A DNA stretch of 64,000 nucleotides from Bacillus sp. UNC41MFS5 (GCF_000686805.1 NZ_KK366017.1:62001-126000); one strand, 5' to 3'; shown: positions 28,449-36,979, numbered from the stretch's first letter. Notes: generated by a model not told the origin, from the sequence alone. Numbers and translations: made by a program.

Positions 28449-28462
28449 TGTAATCGATTACA
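28449..28462. promoter_or_regulatory. LacI/CcpA-type operator
   Basis: TGTAATCGATTACA, identical to the site at 19057, lies 95 bases upstream of the lipoprotein gene at 28557 in a 261-base gap. It matches the cre consensus perfectly. Confidence 0.65.
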
Positions 28463-28556
28463 CAACTGCAGAGGATGTGATGCATAAATACGGTCCAAAT
28501 ATTTGAGTATTTCAATCGAGGATTAAAAAATAATAAGGACGAAAAGGGGGCAAATC

Positions 28557-29732
28557 ATGAAAAAGTTACTATCTGTTATTACTATGATTCTATTAATCAC
28601 TAGCATCGCACTCGTCGGCTGCGGCAAGGATAGCACGACTAGCAGCGGTAGCAAAGAAACAGAGAACACAACAACAGAAGAAACAACCGCTAGTTCAGGT
28701 CCAATCACCATAAATCAAGAGATTCCCGATCAGGAAATTTTAAGTAAAGGTCCTAGTGGAGAAACCGCTGTTTCAGCAAAAACATTGCAGCTTACTGAAG
28801 AAGAGGTGCAAAAGATCAAAGAAGGCAAATACAAAGCGGCCATTGTCATGCACTATGCTGGTAATGACTGGGCAACCGCGCAAATCAATGGATTAAAAGC
28901 AACTTTTGCAAAGATGGGAATTAAAGTCGTAGCTGTAACTGATGCCCAGTTTAAGGCTGAGAAACAAGTATCCGACATCGAAACAGTTTTAGCTAAAAAG
29001 CCGGATATTATCGTGGGGATACCAGTAGACCCTGTTTCAACTGCATCCGCTTTTAAGAAAGCGGCAGATGCAGGAGTCAAAGTCGTGTTCATGGATAATA
29101 AACCAAAAGGGTTAGAAGCCGGCAAGGATTATGTGAGCGTTGTATCTGCAGACAACTATGGCAATGGTGTTCAAGCAGCTGAAATCATGGCGAAACAGCT
29201 TGGTGGAAAAGGGAAGATCGGCGTAATCTATCATGATGCTGATTACTTTGTGACCAAGCAGCGTACAGAAGCCTTTGAAAAAACAATCAAAGAAAAATAT
29301 CCGAAAATCAAAATCGTTGAACGCGGCGGAATCATTGGCCCTAACGATGGGGAAAAAGTAGCATCAGGTATGCTTACCAAAAATCGTGACCTTGATGGAA
29401 TGTTTGTCGTTTGGGACGTTCCAGCTGAAGGTGCTTTAGCAGCAGCACGTACGGCAGGAAAGAAAGATTTTGTCATTACAACTATTGATTTAGGGACAAA
29501 CGTTGCCTTAGACATTGCATCAAACGGTTTGATTAAAGGCCTAGGTGCTCAGCTGCCATATGACCAGGGAATTTCAGAAGCGGTTTTAGCTGGTTATTCT
29601 TTACTTGGTAAAGAAGCACCTGCCTATGTGGCTGTTCCTGCGTTAAATGTAACGAAAGAAAATGTATTAGATGCATGGAAACTTGTTTACCATCAAGAAG
29701 CACCTAAGTCTATCAAAGGGGCAGCTAAATAA
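28557..29732 (+). CDS. Sugar ABC substrate-binding lipoprotein (kinase-like paralogue)
   Basis: A 391-residue lipoprotein with lipobox LVGC (Cys22), a Ser/Thr-rich linker and a type-I sugar-binding fold. Of the three lipoproteins I checked by eye it is the one that most obviously matches the C-terminal domain of the hybrid kinase, including PVDPVSTASAF and SADNYGNGV. It is preceded by AAGGGGG and by the 28449 operator. No ATPase or permease follows, so it presumably uses the transporter at 21417-23874 or acts as a sensor. Confidence 0.92.
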   Translation: MKKLLSVITMILLITSIALVGCGKDSTTSSGSKETENTTTEETTASSGPITINQEIPDQEILSKGPSGETAVSAKTLQLTEEEVQKIKEGKYKAAIVMHYAGNDWATAQINGLKATFAKMGIKVVAVTDAQFKAEKQVSDIETVLAKKPDIIVGIPVDPVSTASAFKKAADAGVKVVFMDNKPKGLEAGKDYVSVVSADNYGNGVQAAEIMAKQLGGKGKIGVIYHDADYFVTKQRTEAFEKTIKEKYPKIKIVERGGIIGPNDGEKVASGMLTKNRDLDGMFVVWDVPAEGALAAARTAGKKDFVITTIDLGTNVALDIASNGLIKGLGAQLPYDQGISEAVLAGYSLLGKEAPAYVAVPALNVTKENVLDAWKLVYHQEAPKSIKGAAK

Positions 29733-29773
29733 TAAAACATTATTATTATCTAAATCTATTATTGGGGGTTACT

Positions 29774-30943
29774 ATGAAAAAACTTACTTCACTAATCATT
29801 ACGATACTCTTAGTCAGTAGTTTGGCGCTTATGGGGTGTGGAAAACAAAGTTCAACTGCTTCAGGTGAGCAAAAAAATGAAAAAGAAGAATCCGCAAAAA
29901 TTACTTATCCTCTTGCCATTAACCCAGAAATACCAAGCGATCAGAAAATTTTAAGTACGGGTCCAAATGGAGAAACAGCCACACCCGCAGCAACTTTGCA
30001 ATTATCTGAAGAGGATGTAAAGAAAATTAAAGAGGGTAAATTCAAAGCGGCTATTTCCATGCACTATGCAGGAAATGATTTTTCAACTGCCATCATCAAT
30101 GGTGTTAAAGAAACTTTTGAAAAAATGGGCATAGACGTTGTGGCCGTTACGGATGCACAATTTAAGCCTGAAAAACAAATTTCAGATATCGAAACCATCA
30201 TGGCTAAAAAGCCAGATGTTATCGTAGCTTTACCGGTTGATCCAGTTGCTACGGCTCCTGCATTTAAAAAGGCAGCAGAAGCTGGCGTAAAACTAGTCTT
30301 CATGGATAATGTGCCAAAAGGTTTTCAAGCTGGAAAAGATTATGTAAGCGTTGTTTCATCGGATAACTATGGAAACGGTATCTTTGCCGGCGAAATTATG
30401 GGTGATGAACTAAAAGGAAAAGGAAAGATCGGTGTCATTTTCCACGATGTTAATTTCTTTGTAAATAACCAGCGTAAAGATGCTTTTGAGAAGACCATTA
30501 AAGAAAAATATCCAAAAATTAAAATTGTTGCCCATGGTGGAATTATCACTCCTAACGATGCTGAAAAAGTAGCCTCTGGTATGTTAACAAAACATAAAGA
30601 TTTAGATGGAATTTTTGCGATTTGGGATGTACCAGCGGAAGGAACACTTGCCGCAGCTCGTACAGCAGGGAAAAATGATTTAGTTATCACTACAGTTGAT
30701 TTAGGAACGAATGTGGCGCTTCAAATTGCTTCTGGAGGGAACGTAAAAGGTCTTGGAGCACAGTTACCATATGAAAACGGAGCTGCCCAGGCTCTTGTTG
30801 CCGGATATTCATTACTTGGCAAACAATTAGATCCATACTATGTTGTTCCATCGATGAAAGTTACAAAGGAAAACGTCTTAAAGGTTTGGAAAATGGCTTA
30901 TCGTCAGGACGCCCCAGAAGTTATCCAAAATGCAGCAAAATAA
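29774..30943 (+). CDS. Sugar ABC substrate-binding lipoprotein (tandem paralogue)
   Basis: A 389-residue lipoprotein with lipobox LMGC (Cys22), encoded 41 bases after its paralogue and clearly a tandem duplicate of it. ATG 29774 follows TTGGGGG; the frame extends to a TTG at 29762 that is part of that site. Differences cluster in the ligand-pocket half (SSDNYGNGIFAGEIMGDELKG), suggesting altered specificity. No transport partners of its own follow. Confidence 0.91.
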   Translation: MKKLTSLIITILLVSSLALMGCGKQSSTASGEQKNEKEESAKITYPLAINPEIPSDQKILSTGPNGETATPAATLQLSEEDVKKIKEGKFKAAISMHYAGNDFSTAIINGVKETFEKMGIDVVAVTDAQFKPEKQISDIETIMAKKPDVIVALPVDPVATAPAFKKAAEAGVKLVFMDNVPKGFQAGKDYVSVVSSDNYGNGIFAGEIMGDELKGKGKIGVIFHDVNFFVNNQRKDAFEKTIKEKYPKIKIVAHGGIITPNDAEKVASGMLTKHKDLDGIFAIWDVPAEGTLAAARTAGKNDLVITTVDLGTNVALQIASGGNVKGLGAQLPYENGAAQALVAGYSLLGKQLDPYYVVPSMKVTKENVLKVWKMAYRQDAPEVIQNAAK

Positions 30944-30989
30944 ACATCGCTTAACCAGTAAGAAAAGCAGAGAAATAAAGTGAAATAGT

Positions 30990-31009
30990 GGCCGCTTTTA
31001 TATGCGGCC
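30990..31009 (+). terminator. Weak intercistronic hairpin
   Basis: GGCCGC (30990-30995) pairs with GCGGCC (31004-31009) after the tandem lipoprotein gene. The following tract is mixed A/T, so termination would be partial at best. Confidence 0.4.
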
Positions 31010-31074
31010 CCTATTTAAAAAATCTGAAATCCAGGAAAGTTACATAGACAAAATAGTGATAAGGAGATGTTCAA

Positions 31075-31899
31075 ATGATTAAGTACTCTTACAACACGCT
31101 AGTATATGCAGGAGAAGATATTGAAACTAGTATTGCTAGACTCGCTAAATATGGTTATAACGGTGTGGAATTTGTCGGTGAGCCAGAACAAATGGATGCA
31201 TACCGCATTAAAGGATTATTGGAAAAATATAAAATTGAAGCTTCCACTATTTGTGCCATTTATAACGCTGAAAGAGATTTAGTTTCCAGTAATGAAAATA
31301 TTAGAAGAAATGCAGTAGAGTACTTAAAAAGCTGCGTTGATTTTGCCAGCAAAATCGGTGCAAAAGGAATCTCCCTCACTCCAACTGCTTGTATGAAAAT
31401 TTATGGAGAAGCAGACCGCGAAACAGAATTGAAATGGGCTGAGGAAGGAATACGAGAGGCTGGTATTTATGCTGGAGAACATGGGATTCGTTTGACAGTA
31501 GAAGCATGGAACCGATATGAAAACTACTTAATCAATCGATTAGAGCAATCACTTGAGCTGGTCAATCGTGTGAATCTGCCAAGCGTAGGTGTGATGGGTG
31601 ATACCTACCATATGAATATTGAAGAAGTCGATATTGCGGATACGATCAGAATGGTTGGAGATAAATTATATCACCTTCACATCGCTGATAGTAATCGAGC
31701 TGCACCAGGCCGTGGTCATATTGATTTTGAGCCAATCGCTCAGGCTTTACGTGATATTAACTATAGCGGATATTTAACGATGGAGCTACTTCCTCCATTT
31801 GCCGATCCATTTAATGGAACAAGATGTGAAGAGTTTTATGATCAATACACTGAAGAGTCAATTACTTTCCTAAAAAACCTATTGAAGGAGGAAAAATAA
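31075..31899 (+). CDS. Ketose 3-epimerase-like TIM-barrel protein
   Basis: A 274-residue protein of the D-tagatose/D-psicose 3-epimerase type. The metal-binding set is Glu in VEAWNRYENYL, Asp in MGDTYHMNIEE, His in YHLHIADSNR and Glu in TMELLPP, in the order and spacing of that family. These enzymes epimerise ketoses at C3 through an enediolate. ATG 31075 follows AAGGAGATG. It ends two bases before the next dehydrogenase gene, so the two are in one operon. It is paralogous to the product of 33061. Confidence 0.88.
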   Translation: MIKYSYNTLVYAGEDIETSIARLAKYGYNGVEFVGEPEQMDAYRIKGLLEKYKIEASTICAIYNAERDLVSSNENIRRNAVEYLKSCVDFASKIGAKGISLTPTACMKIYGEADRETELKWAEEGIREAGIYAGEHGIRLTVEAWNRYENYLINRLEQSLELVNRVNLPSVGVMGDTYHMNIEEVDIADTIRMVGDKLYHLHIADSNRAAPGRGHIDFEPIAQALRDINYSGYLTMELLPPFADPFNGTRCEEFYDQYTEESITFLKNLLKEEK

Positions 31900-31900
31900 G

Positions 31901-32986
31901 ATGGCACAAGATACAGTAGTAAACAATGAAAATTTAGAAGCAGGGTTTGACCAAAAAGTAATGAAAGCAGCTGTGTTGTACGGTAAAGAAGATTTAAGAT
32001 TAGAAGAAGTACCGGTTCCTGAACTTGGAGATACAGATGTATTGATAAGAGTGAAATATACCGCAATCTGTGGTACGGATCCGCATATTTATGAAGGCCG
32101 TTTTCCAGCAAAGCTTCCATTAATCTTAGGTCATGAATTTTCCGGTGAAGTGGCAAAGGTTGGTTCTAAAGTGAGCTTTGTACAGCCAGGTGACCGTGTG
32201 ACTGCCGATATCAATATTAGCTGCGGCACATGTTATTATTGCCGCCATGGCCAAAAATTGCATTGTGAAAAAATTACTCAATTAGGGGTACACATTAACG
32301 GAGCATTTGCTGAATTTGTAAGAGTTCAAGAGAGTAATATTCATAAGTTGCCAGATTCTATGTCTTGGATTCATGGAGCCTATATTGAGCCATTAGCATG
32401 TGCAATCAGCGGTCAGGATAAAGTCAATGTCCAATACGGTGAAACAGTCGCGATTATTGGCGGAGGTCCAATGGGTATCGCCCATGCCTTACTTGCAAAA
32501 TTGAAAGGGGCTAGTAAAGTAATCCTTTCCGAACTAAATCCTGCGAGAATTGAATCAGCCAAAAATATTGGTGTTGATTATGTGATCAATGCAGGTGAAG
32601 AAGACCCGGTAGAAGCTGTTAAAAGATTAACAGACGGACGCGGTGCTGACGTTGTTATCGAGGCGGTAGGTTCTTCTTATACTTACACGCAAACGTTTAA
32701 ATTAGTGAGAAAAGGCGGAAAAATACTGGTTTTTGGAGCAGCACCTGCAGATGTAACAATTCCTGTAAGTCCATTTGAAATTTACAGCCGTGAATTAACC
32801 ATTGTTTCCTCCTATGCAGGAACATATGACACATTCTCTAAAGCGATTGATTTAATCGCAAGCAAGCGCTTTGATCCAACTCCAATCTTCACAAATCATT
32901 TTGAATTTGCAGATGTGAAACACGGAATTGAAACGGCCGAGCATAATAAGGATATCCTTAAAACTGTAGTTAAAATCTCAGATTAA
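31901..32986 (+). CDS. Zinc-dependent polyol/sorbitol-type dehydrogenase
   Basis: A 361-residue MDR-family enzyme. Catalytic zinc ligands are Cys57, His78 and Glu79 (LGHEFSG); structural zinc Cys108, 111, 114 and 122. VAIIGGGPMGIAHA is the NAD loop. A 20-residue N-terminal extension precedes the usual start MKAAVLYGK, but AGGAGG supports ATG 31901. Between two ketose epimerases, it probably interconverts a polyol and a ketose. Confidence 0.91.
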   Translation: MAQDTVVNNENLEAGFDQKVMKAAVLYGKEDLRLEEVPVPELGDTDVLIRVKYTAICGTDPHIYEGRFPAKLPLILGHEFSGEVAKVGSKVSFVQPGDRVTADINISCGTCYYCRHGQKLHCEKITQLGVHINGAFAEFVRVQESNIHKLPDSMSWIHGAYIEPLACAISGQDKVNVQYGETVAIIGGGPMGIAHALLAKLKGASKVILSELNPARIESAKNIGVDYVINAGEEDPVEAVKRLTDGRGADVVIEAVGSSYTYTQTFKLVRKGGKILVFGAAPADVTIPVSPFEIYSRELTIVSSYAGTYDTFSKAIDLIASKRFDPTPIFTNHFEFADVKHGIETAEHNKDILKTVVKISD

Positions 32987-32998
32987 TATATAGGTAGA

Positions 32999-33037
32999 CA
33001 GAGTTCTCTACGGTTTATGTGGGAACTCTGATTTTTT
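32999..33037 (+). terminator. Intrinsic terminator
   Basis: CAGAGTTC (32999-33006) pairs with GAACTCTG (33023-33030), followed by A and T6. Confidence 0.72.
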
Positions 33038-33060
33038 CATAATCTAAGAGGTGAATTCAA

Positions 33061-33894
33061 ATGTTCAAATATAGTGCCACACAATGGATATACGGAAATG
33101 AAAGTTTAGAAGATAGCTTAAAAAGGCTGAAGAAATATGGTTATCAAGGTGTCGAACTCGCAGGCGAGCCGTATACCATTGATATTGAGGGAACAAAAGA
33201 ACTTTTAACAAAGTATGAACTTGAATGCAGTTCTATTTGTGGAATTTTTACCGCTGAAAGGGATCTTTCCTCATCAAACGACGAAATTAGAAAAAAGGCA
33301 GTCGAATATGTGAAAAGATCGGTTGATTTAGCGAAGACTTTACATGCATCAACCCTAATTGTCGTTCCTACTTGTGTTGGTAAACTTAGCCCAGAAACGA
33401 CGCTTGAGGAAGAATGGAATAATGCTATTCAAAGTGTGAAAGAGGCGGGGCTGTATGCCAAGGAACAAGGAATCACCATAGCCATTGAAGCATTAAATCG
33501 TTATGAAACCTACTTAGTTAATAACCTCACCTTAGCCTTACGTTTTGTGGAGGAAGTGAATGTAGAAGGTGTAGGGATTATGGCGGATCTGTTCCACATG
33601 AGCATAGAAGAACGAGATATGAGGGATTCGATAATGAAGATTTCACGTTATCTAGCCCATGTCCACATCGCTGATAATACAAGGGAGGCAGCGGGACTAG
33701 GACAAACGAATTTTGCACCAGTCATTTCACTGCTTAAAGAACTTGGTTATAAGGGTTATATCACGATGGAATTCTTGCCAGCCGTGTCAAACCCATATGT
33801 GGCTTCAGGCCTTCAAGGGGAAGCTAATGTTTTTGATGACTTCACAAAGCAATCTATTAAACATATGAAGGAAATTGTTAAGGCACTATCATAA
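33061..33894 (+). CDS. Ketose 3-epimerase-like TIM-barrel protein
   Basis: A 277-residue paralogue of the 31075 product. Metal ligands: Glu in IEALNRYETYL, Asp in MADLFHMSIEE, His in HVHIADNTRE and Glu in TMEFLPA. The MADLFHM block differs from GDTYHM in its sibling, so substrate preference may differ. AAGAGGTG upstream supports the ATG. A terminator lies in front, so it may have its own promoter or depend on read-through. Confidence 0.88.
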   Translation: MFKYSATQWIYGNESLEDSLKRLKKYGYQGVELAGEPYTIDIEGTKELLTKYELECSSICGIFTAERDLSSSNDEIRKKAVEYVKRSVDLAKTLHASTLIVVPTCVGKLSPETTLEEEWNNAIQSVKEAGLYAKEQGITIAIEALNRYETYLVNNLTLALRFVEEVNVEGVGIMADLFHMSIEERDMRDSIMKISRYLAHVHIADNTREAAGLGQTNFAPVISLLKELGYKGYITMEFLPAVSNPYVASGLQGEANVFDDFTKQSIKHMKEIVKALS

Positions 33895-33926
33895 AAGATA
33901 TTAAGTTTAAAAGGTGGAATTTAGAG

Positions 33927-34226
33927 ATGATTATTATTCATGCGTACTTTAAAGTGGAACCACAACAACGTCAAGTATTCCTGGATCAGGCTAACCTTGT
34001 AGCGGAACCATCTCAAGCAGAAGAAGGTAATATTAGCTATGAATATTTTGAAAATCCAAAACAGCCTAATACCTTTGTATTTGTGGAAAAGTGGAAGGAT
34101 CAAGCTGCGATTGGTGTTCACGAAGCGACCCCTCATTTTCAAAACTTCGTTAATATCGTCCCTGGACTATTAAGTGAACCAATCCAAGTACAACTTTTCG
34201 ATGCAAGCGAAATAAAAGGTGCCTAA
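33927..34226 (+). CDS. Antibiotic biosynthesis monooxygenase (ABM) domain protein
   Basis: A 99-residue single-domain ferredoxin-like protein of the ABM/YgiN type. Recognisable features are the strand MIIIHAYFKVEP, SQAEEGNISYEYFENP and FVFVEKWKDQAAIGVHEATPHF. Small ABM proteins are often encoded with sugar or quinone catabolic genes; a monooxygenase, isomerase or mutarotase-like role cannot be distinguished here. It lies 32 bases after the epimerase and is probably cotranscribed. Confidence 0.85.
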   Translation: MIIIHAYFKVEPQQRQVFLDQANLVAEPSQAEEGNISYEYFENPKQPNTFVFVEKWKDQAAIGVHEATPHFQNFVNIVPGLLSEPIQVQLFDASEIKGA

Positions 34227-34234
34227 CTCTTAGT

Positions 34235-34325
34235 AGCTGTCCTTGGCGTTATTAGTAACGAAAGAAAATGTATTAGATACATGGTAATTAAAATCACAAA
34301 AAATCTTTTCAAGGTGCCGTAAAAT
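34235..34325 (+). pseudogene. Relic of the 3' end of a binding-protein gene
   Basis: A stretch containing GTAACGAAAGAAAATG followed by TATTAGAT and CATGG matches the 3' end of the lipoprotein gene around 29645-29690 almost base for base, then decays. It encodes the VTKENVLD segment of that family but has stops and no start. Confidence 0.75.
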
Positions 34326-34345
34326 GAACAACCAGCTGTAAAAAT

Positions 34346-34374
34346 AAAGAGGCTCGATTTCTAGAGCCTCTTTT
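34346..34374 (+). terminator. Intrinsic terminator
   Basis: AAAGAGGCTC (34346-34355) pairs with GAGCCTCTTT (34364-34373), followed by TTACT. It sits just after the lipoprotein relic and may be its original terminator. Confidence 0.75.
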
Positions 34375-34487
34375 ACTGTAAATAGCTCCTCAAATAAAGC
34401 AGCCGGAGTGTACCTTTGGTCAAAAATGGATTACTTAGAATGCTATTTATAATAAAAGGGGACGTACCAGAGTTGGAAAGACTTTAG

Positions 34488-34560
34488 ACATGGTGTTGGC
34501 CTTACAGGTAGTGGAAACACCAGATTTAGGACCTAACAAAGTTTTTGTGAGCGAACCAGG
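34488..34560 (+). pseudogene. Relic of an M24 peptidase gene
   Basis: The bases from CATGGTGTTGG to GCGAACC encode remnants of HGVGLEVVETPDLGPN, a segment of the peptidase at 40491-41663, with small insertions. GTGGAAACACCAGATTTAGG is the best-preserved part. No start or complete frame remains. Confidence 0.75.
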
Positions 34561-34647
34561 TTCACTTAGCAATTGTAGGCTCTTTTGTTCAGTAGTTGAG
34601 GAGAAATTTTAATAACTTTATTAACAGTAATAACTACAGAGAAGGTT

Positions 34648-35910
34648 GTGATAAATTTGATTAAATCAAAATGGATAAGAATTGCCCTCCCGTTTATGAT
34701 TGGATTGTTTATTGCTTACTTGGATAGGTCTAATTTATCTGTAGGGATAGAGGGAATGTCTAAAGAACTTGGTTTCTCCGGAACTGACTTTTCAGTTACA
34801 TCCAGCTGGGCATTAAGCGCTTTTTTAATTGGTTATGGCTTGGCAAACTTTTTTGGCGGTATTTTAACCTATAGGATGAATCCTAAAACGGTTGTAATCT
34901 TTGTATATGCATTATGGTCACTTGCTACATTTTTAACCAGTTGGGTTAATTCAGTAGGGCTTTTAATCTTCTTCCGCCTTATTCTAGGAATTGGAGAGGG
35001 TATTTATTGGCCTCAACAATCTCGATTTGCGCAAGCGTGGTTTATAAAAAAAGAACTAACCGTAGCTAATACTATCATTCAGCATTATGGTCAATTTTTA
35101 GCCCTTGGTTTAGGGTTTTTGATACTTATACCTATAAATGAAAATTGGGGTTGGAAACCACTTTTTATTATTCTAGGAGCCGCAGGTTTGGTTATTGTAG
35201 TGCCTCTTTATTTATGGCTGCTTAAAAAAGAACCTGACGTAGTGGAAACCAAGCCTAAAGAGGAACAAAGTTCCAAAGAAAAGTTGACCTTTCGTTCTTT
35301 AGGTGGTTCGCGCTTTCTTCTGTTGATAGGTGCTCACTTAGGTCAAAATATGCTTTTTTGGGGAATTACTCTTTGGATTCCACTCGCTGTCAAATCCCTT
35401 GGTTTTACTGGATTAATACAAGGACTCCTCAGTGGATTGCCTTACTTGGCTGCCGTTATTTTAACGATTCCGATGTCCATCATCAGTGATCGAACAGGAA
35501 AACGTGTCTTAATTGCAACTGTTGGTTTAGTATTTGCAGGTATCTTATTAGTTTCCCTTCCGGTGGTTGATAGCCCTGTTGGAAAAATAGCTCTCATTAC
35601 GCTCTCTTTAGGAACACTCATTAGCACTTACACAGCCAATTTTTGGGCGATCATTCAATCGAGTGTGTCTCCAAGCTCTGTCGGTCCTGCTATCGGAATT
35701 GTTAACGGAATAGGAGTTGGATTCGGTGGAACCATTTCGAGCTTTATTGTCGGTCTATTATTAGAACAAACTGGATCTTACATTCCTGGCTTTACAGTTA
35801 TCAGCTTCATAGCAATTATTGGTGGGTTCATACTGTACCTCTATGGACGAATTCTTAGTCCAAATAATTCAGGGATGAAAGCTGAAGGGCAGGTTGTATC
35901 ATTAAAATGA
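34648..35910 (+). CDS. MFS transporter, anion:cation symporter type
   Basis: A 420-residue major facilitator protein with twelve predicted helices. YLDRSNLSVGIEGM in helix 1 and RLILGIGEGIYWPQQSR before helix 5 are typical of the ACS group, which includes hexuronate (ExuT) and glucarate/galactarate (GudP) carriers. An organic acid such as a sugar acid is therefore the likely substrate, in keeping with the uronate genes downstream. Start is GTG 34648 or TTG 34657; neither has an ideal ribosome site. It stands alone among gene relics. Confidence 0.87.
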   Translation: MINLIKSKWIRIALPFMIGLFIAYLDRSNLSVGIEGMSKELGFSGTDFSVTSSWALSAFLIGYGLANFFGGILTYRMNPKTVVIFVYALWSLATFLTSWVNSVGLLIFFRLILGIGEGIYWPQQSRFAQAWFIKKELTVANTIIQHYGQFLALGLGFLILIPINENWGWKPLFIILGAAGLVIVVPLYLWLLKKEPDVVETKPKEEQSSKEKLTFRSLGGSRFLLLIGAHLGQNMLFWGITLWIPLAVKSLGFTGLIQGLLSGLPYLAAVILTIPMSIISDRTGKRVLIATVGLVFAGILLVSLPVVDSPVGKIALITLSLGTLISTYTANFWAIIQSSVSPSSVGPAIGIVNGIGVGFGGTISSFIVGLLLEQTGSYIPGFTVISFIAIIGGFILYLYGRILSPNNSGMKAEGQVVSLK

Positions 35911-36009
35911 AGTTTTCTGTTTAATAGTGTCAGGGCGTGCGGCTTTAGACTGATTAAAAATCATTACAATATACAATTTGGACTGAGGGTCTACTAAATT
36001 TAAAGTGCA

Positions 36010-36046
36010 AAGGCTTTAAGGATCTAATCCCTAGAGCTTTTTTTTC
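36010..36046 (+). terminator. Imperfect intrinsic terminator
   Basis: AAGGCTTTAAGGAT (36010-36023) pairs, with wobbles, with the arm ending at 36040, followed by T8. It would end the MFS transcript. Confidence 0.6.
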
Positions 36047-36246
36047 ATATTAACAAAAATATATATCTTTTTAACTTCCATATAAGTATCTTTTGCATGG
36101 AAGTGAAAGATGACTTTTTCACTACCATGTTTCTTCATTGCTTCCACCAGATCCATTCCTTGCAAAACTAAGTTGCTTGGATCTATGTTAGCAATAATTT
36201 CCCCTGTGTGTATGATTTTCTCAAGATGTTCGACTAATGGCATCAA
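36031..36246 (-). pseudogene. Relic of a sugar isomerase gene
   Basis: The minus strand encodes NIDPSNLVLQGMDLVEAMKK and FHFHAKDTY, matching ANFDPSHLVWQG and FHFHAKDTY of the isomerase at 25262. Similarity starts after a frameshift near 36250 and ends abruptly, so only the middle third survives. It is in the opposite orientation to the intact gene. Confidence 0.8.
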
Positions 36247-36430
36247 TACTCAAAATTCGATCCTGATGGGTGTAAACATTTAATCCGTTTCCACGGATAA
36301 CCCTATGCAATTATCATACAAAACCGAGAGCCAGATCGGTCGGAGCAAATTTCTAAAGAATAATTCCAACCCCAATCTTGGCTGCCTTATGCAGCACCTC
36401 TGAGGAGGTTCTGCTGCTTAAGCTTATCTT

Positions 36431-36690
36431 TCAAGTAAATCCGGTTATAAGGCAGTTTGGATACAATTTATCCAAAGGCCTTATACCGGCCATTTTCATC
36501 TTTAACAAATGTCTTCTCCATTTCCGTGATAACATAGATATTGGGAACAATTCCTCACCACCACCAACAACAGTTTTAACTGGATATGAAAGTTCTCTGA
36601 CATATTTTGGTGCTTGCATCTAATATATGTTATTTAGATTTTTTATCCTGAAAAACGCTTCGCAGCAAATCGATTCAGGTTTTCGGAGAA
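36431..36690 (-). pseudogene. Relic of the middle of an M24 peptidase gene (inverted)
   Basis: Read on the minus strand, ENLNRFAAKRFS near 36680 and then PKYVRELSYPVKTV and GEELFPIS near 36610-36560 match residues about 70-130 of the peptidase at 40491. Stops and frameshifts interrupt it, and similarity ends near 36500. The rest of the gap 35911-36996 is relics and unassigned AT-rich sequence. Confidence 0.78.
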
Positions 36691-36879
36691 AAAATGAAGG
36701 AACATGGTATCGATGCTCTTTTCGTTTATAGTGATGAATATCATCCTGGGTATTCTTTTTATTTTACAAACTTTCGTACCATCAATTGTATCGAGGAATC
36801 CGCACACGCGCTGTTTATCCTATTAGAAGATGAAATCGAAGCATTTTTCATAAAAGAGTATTTAGAAAGGTTTATTTAA
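36682..36879 (+). pseudogene. Relic of the M24 peptidase N-terminus
   Basis: The plus strand encodes MKEHGIDALFVYSDEYHPGY and ESAHALFILLEDEIEAF, matching residues about 21-70 of the intact M24 peptidases, then stops. The true start and the catalytic domain are missing. It lies head to head with the inverted relic just upstream, which continues the same protein on the other strand. Confidence 0.82.
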
Positions 36880-36965
36880 TATATTTCCAGATAATTTCAA
36901 AAATTTTTTTGAAACCGGAGTTGACGCCATGACAGTGTAAATGTTAACTTAATTTTGTAACTGTT

Positions 36966-36979
36966 TGAGAGCGTTCACA
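36966..36979. promoter_or_regulatory. LacI-type operator before lacI paralogue 1
   Basis: TGAGAGCGTTCACA lies 17 bases before the lacI ATG and just 5' of its ribosome site, suggesting autoregulation. TTGACG at 36921 is a possible -35. Confidence 0.6.

Noticed and set aside
36931..36950. ATGACAGTGTAAATGTTAAC as the lost start of the M24 gene
   Set aside because: It resembles the M24 start over 20 bases, but no coding similarity continues and its position fits the lacI promoter region.
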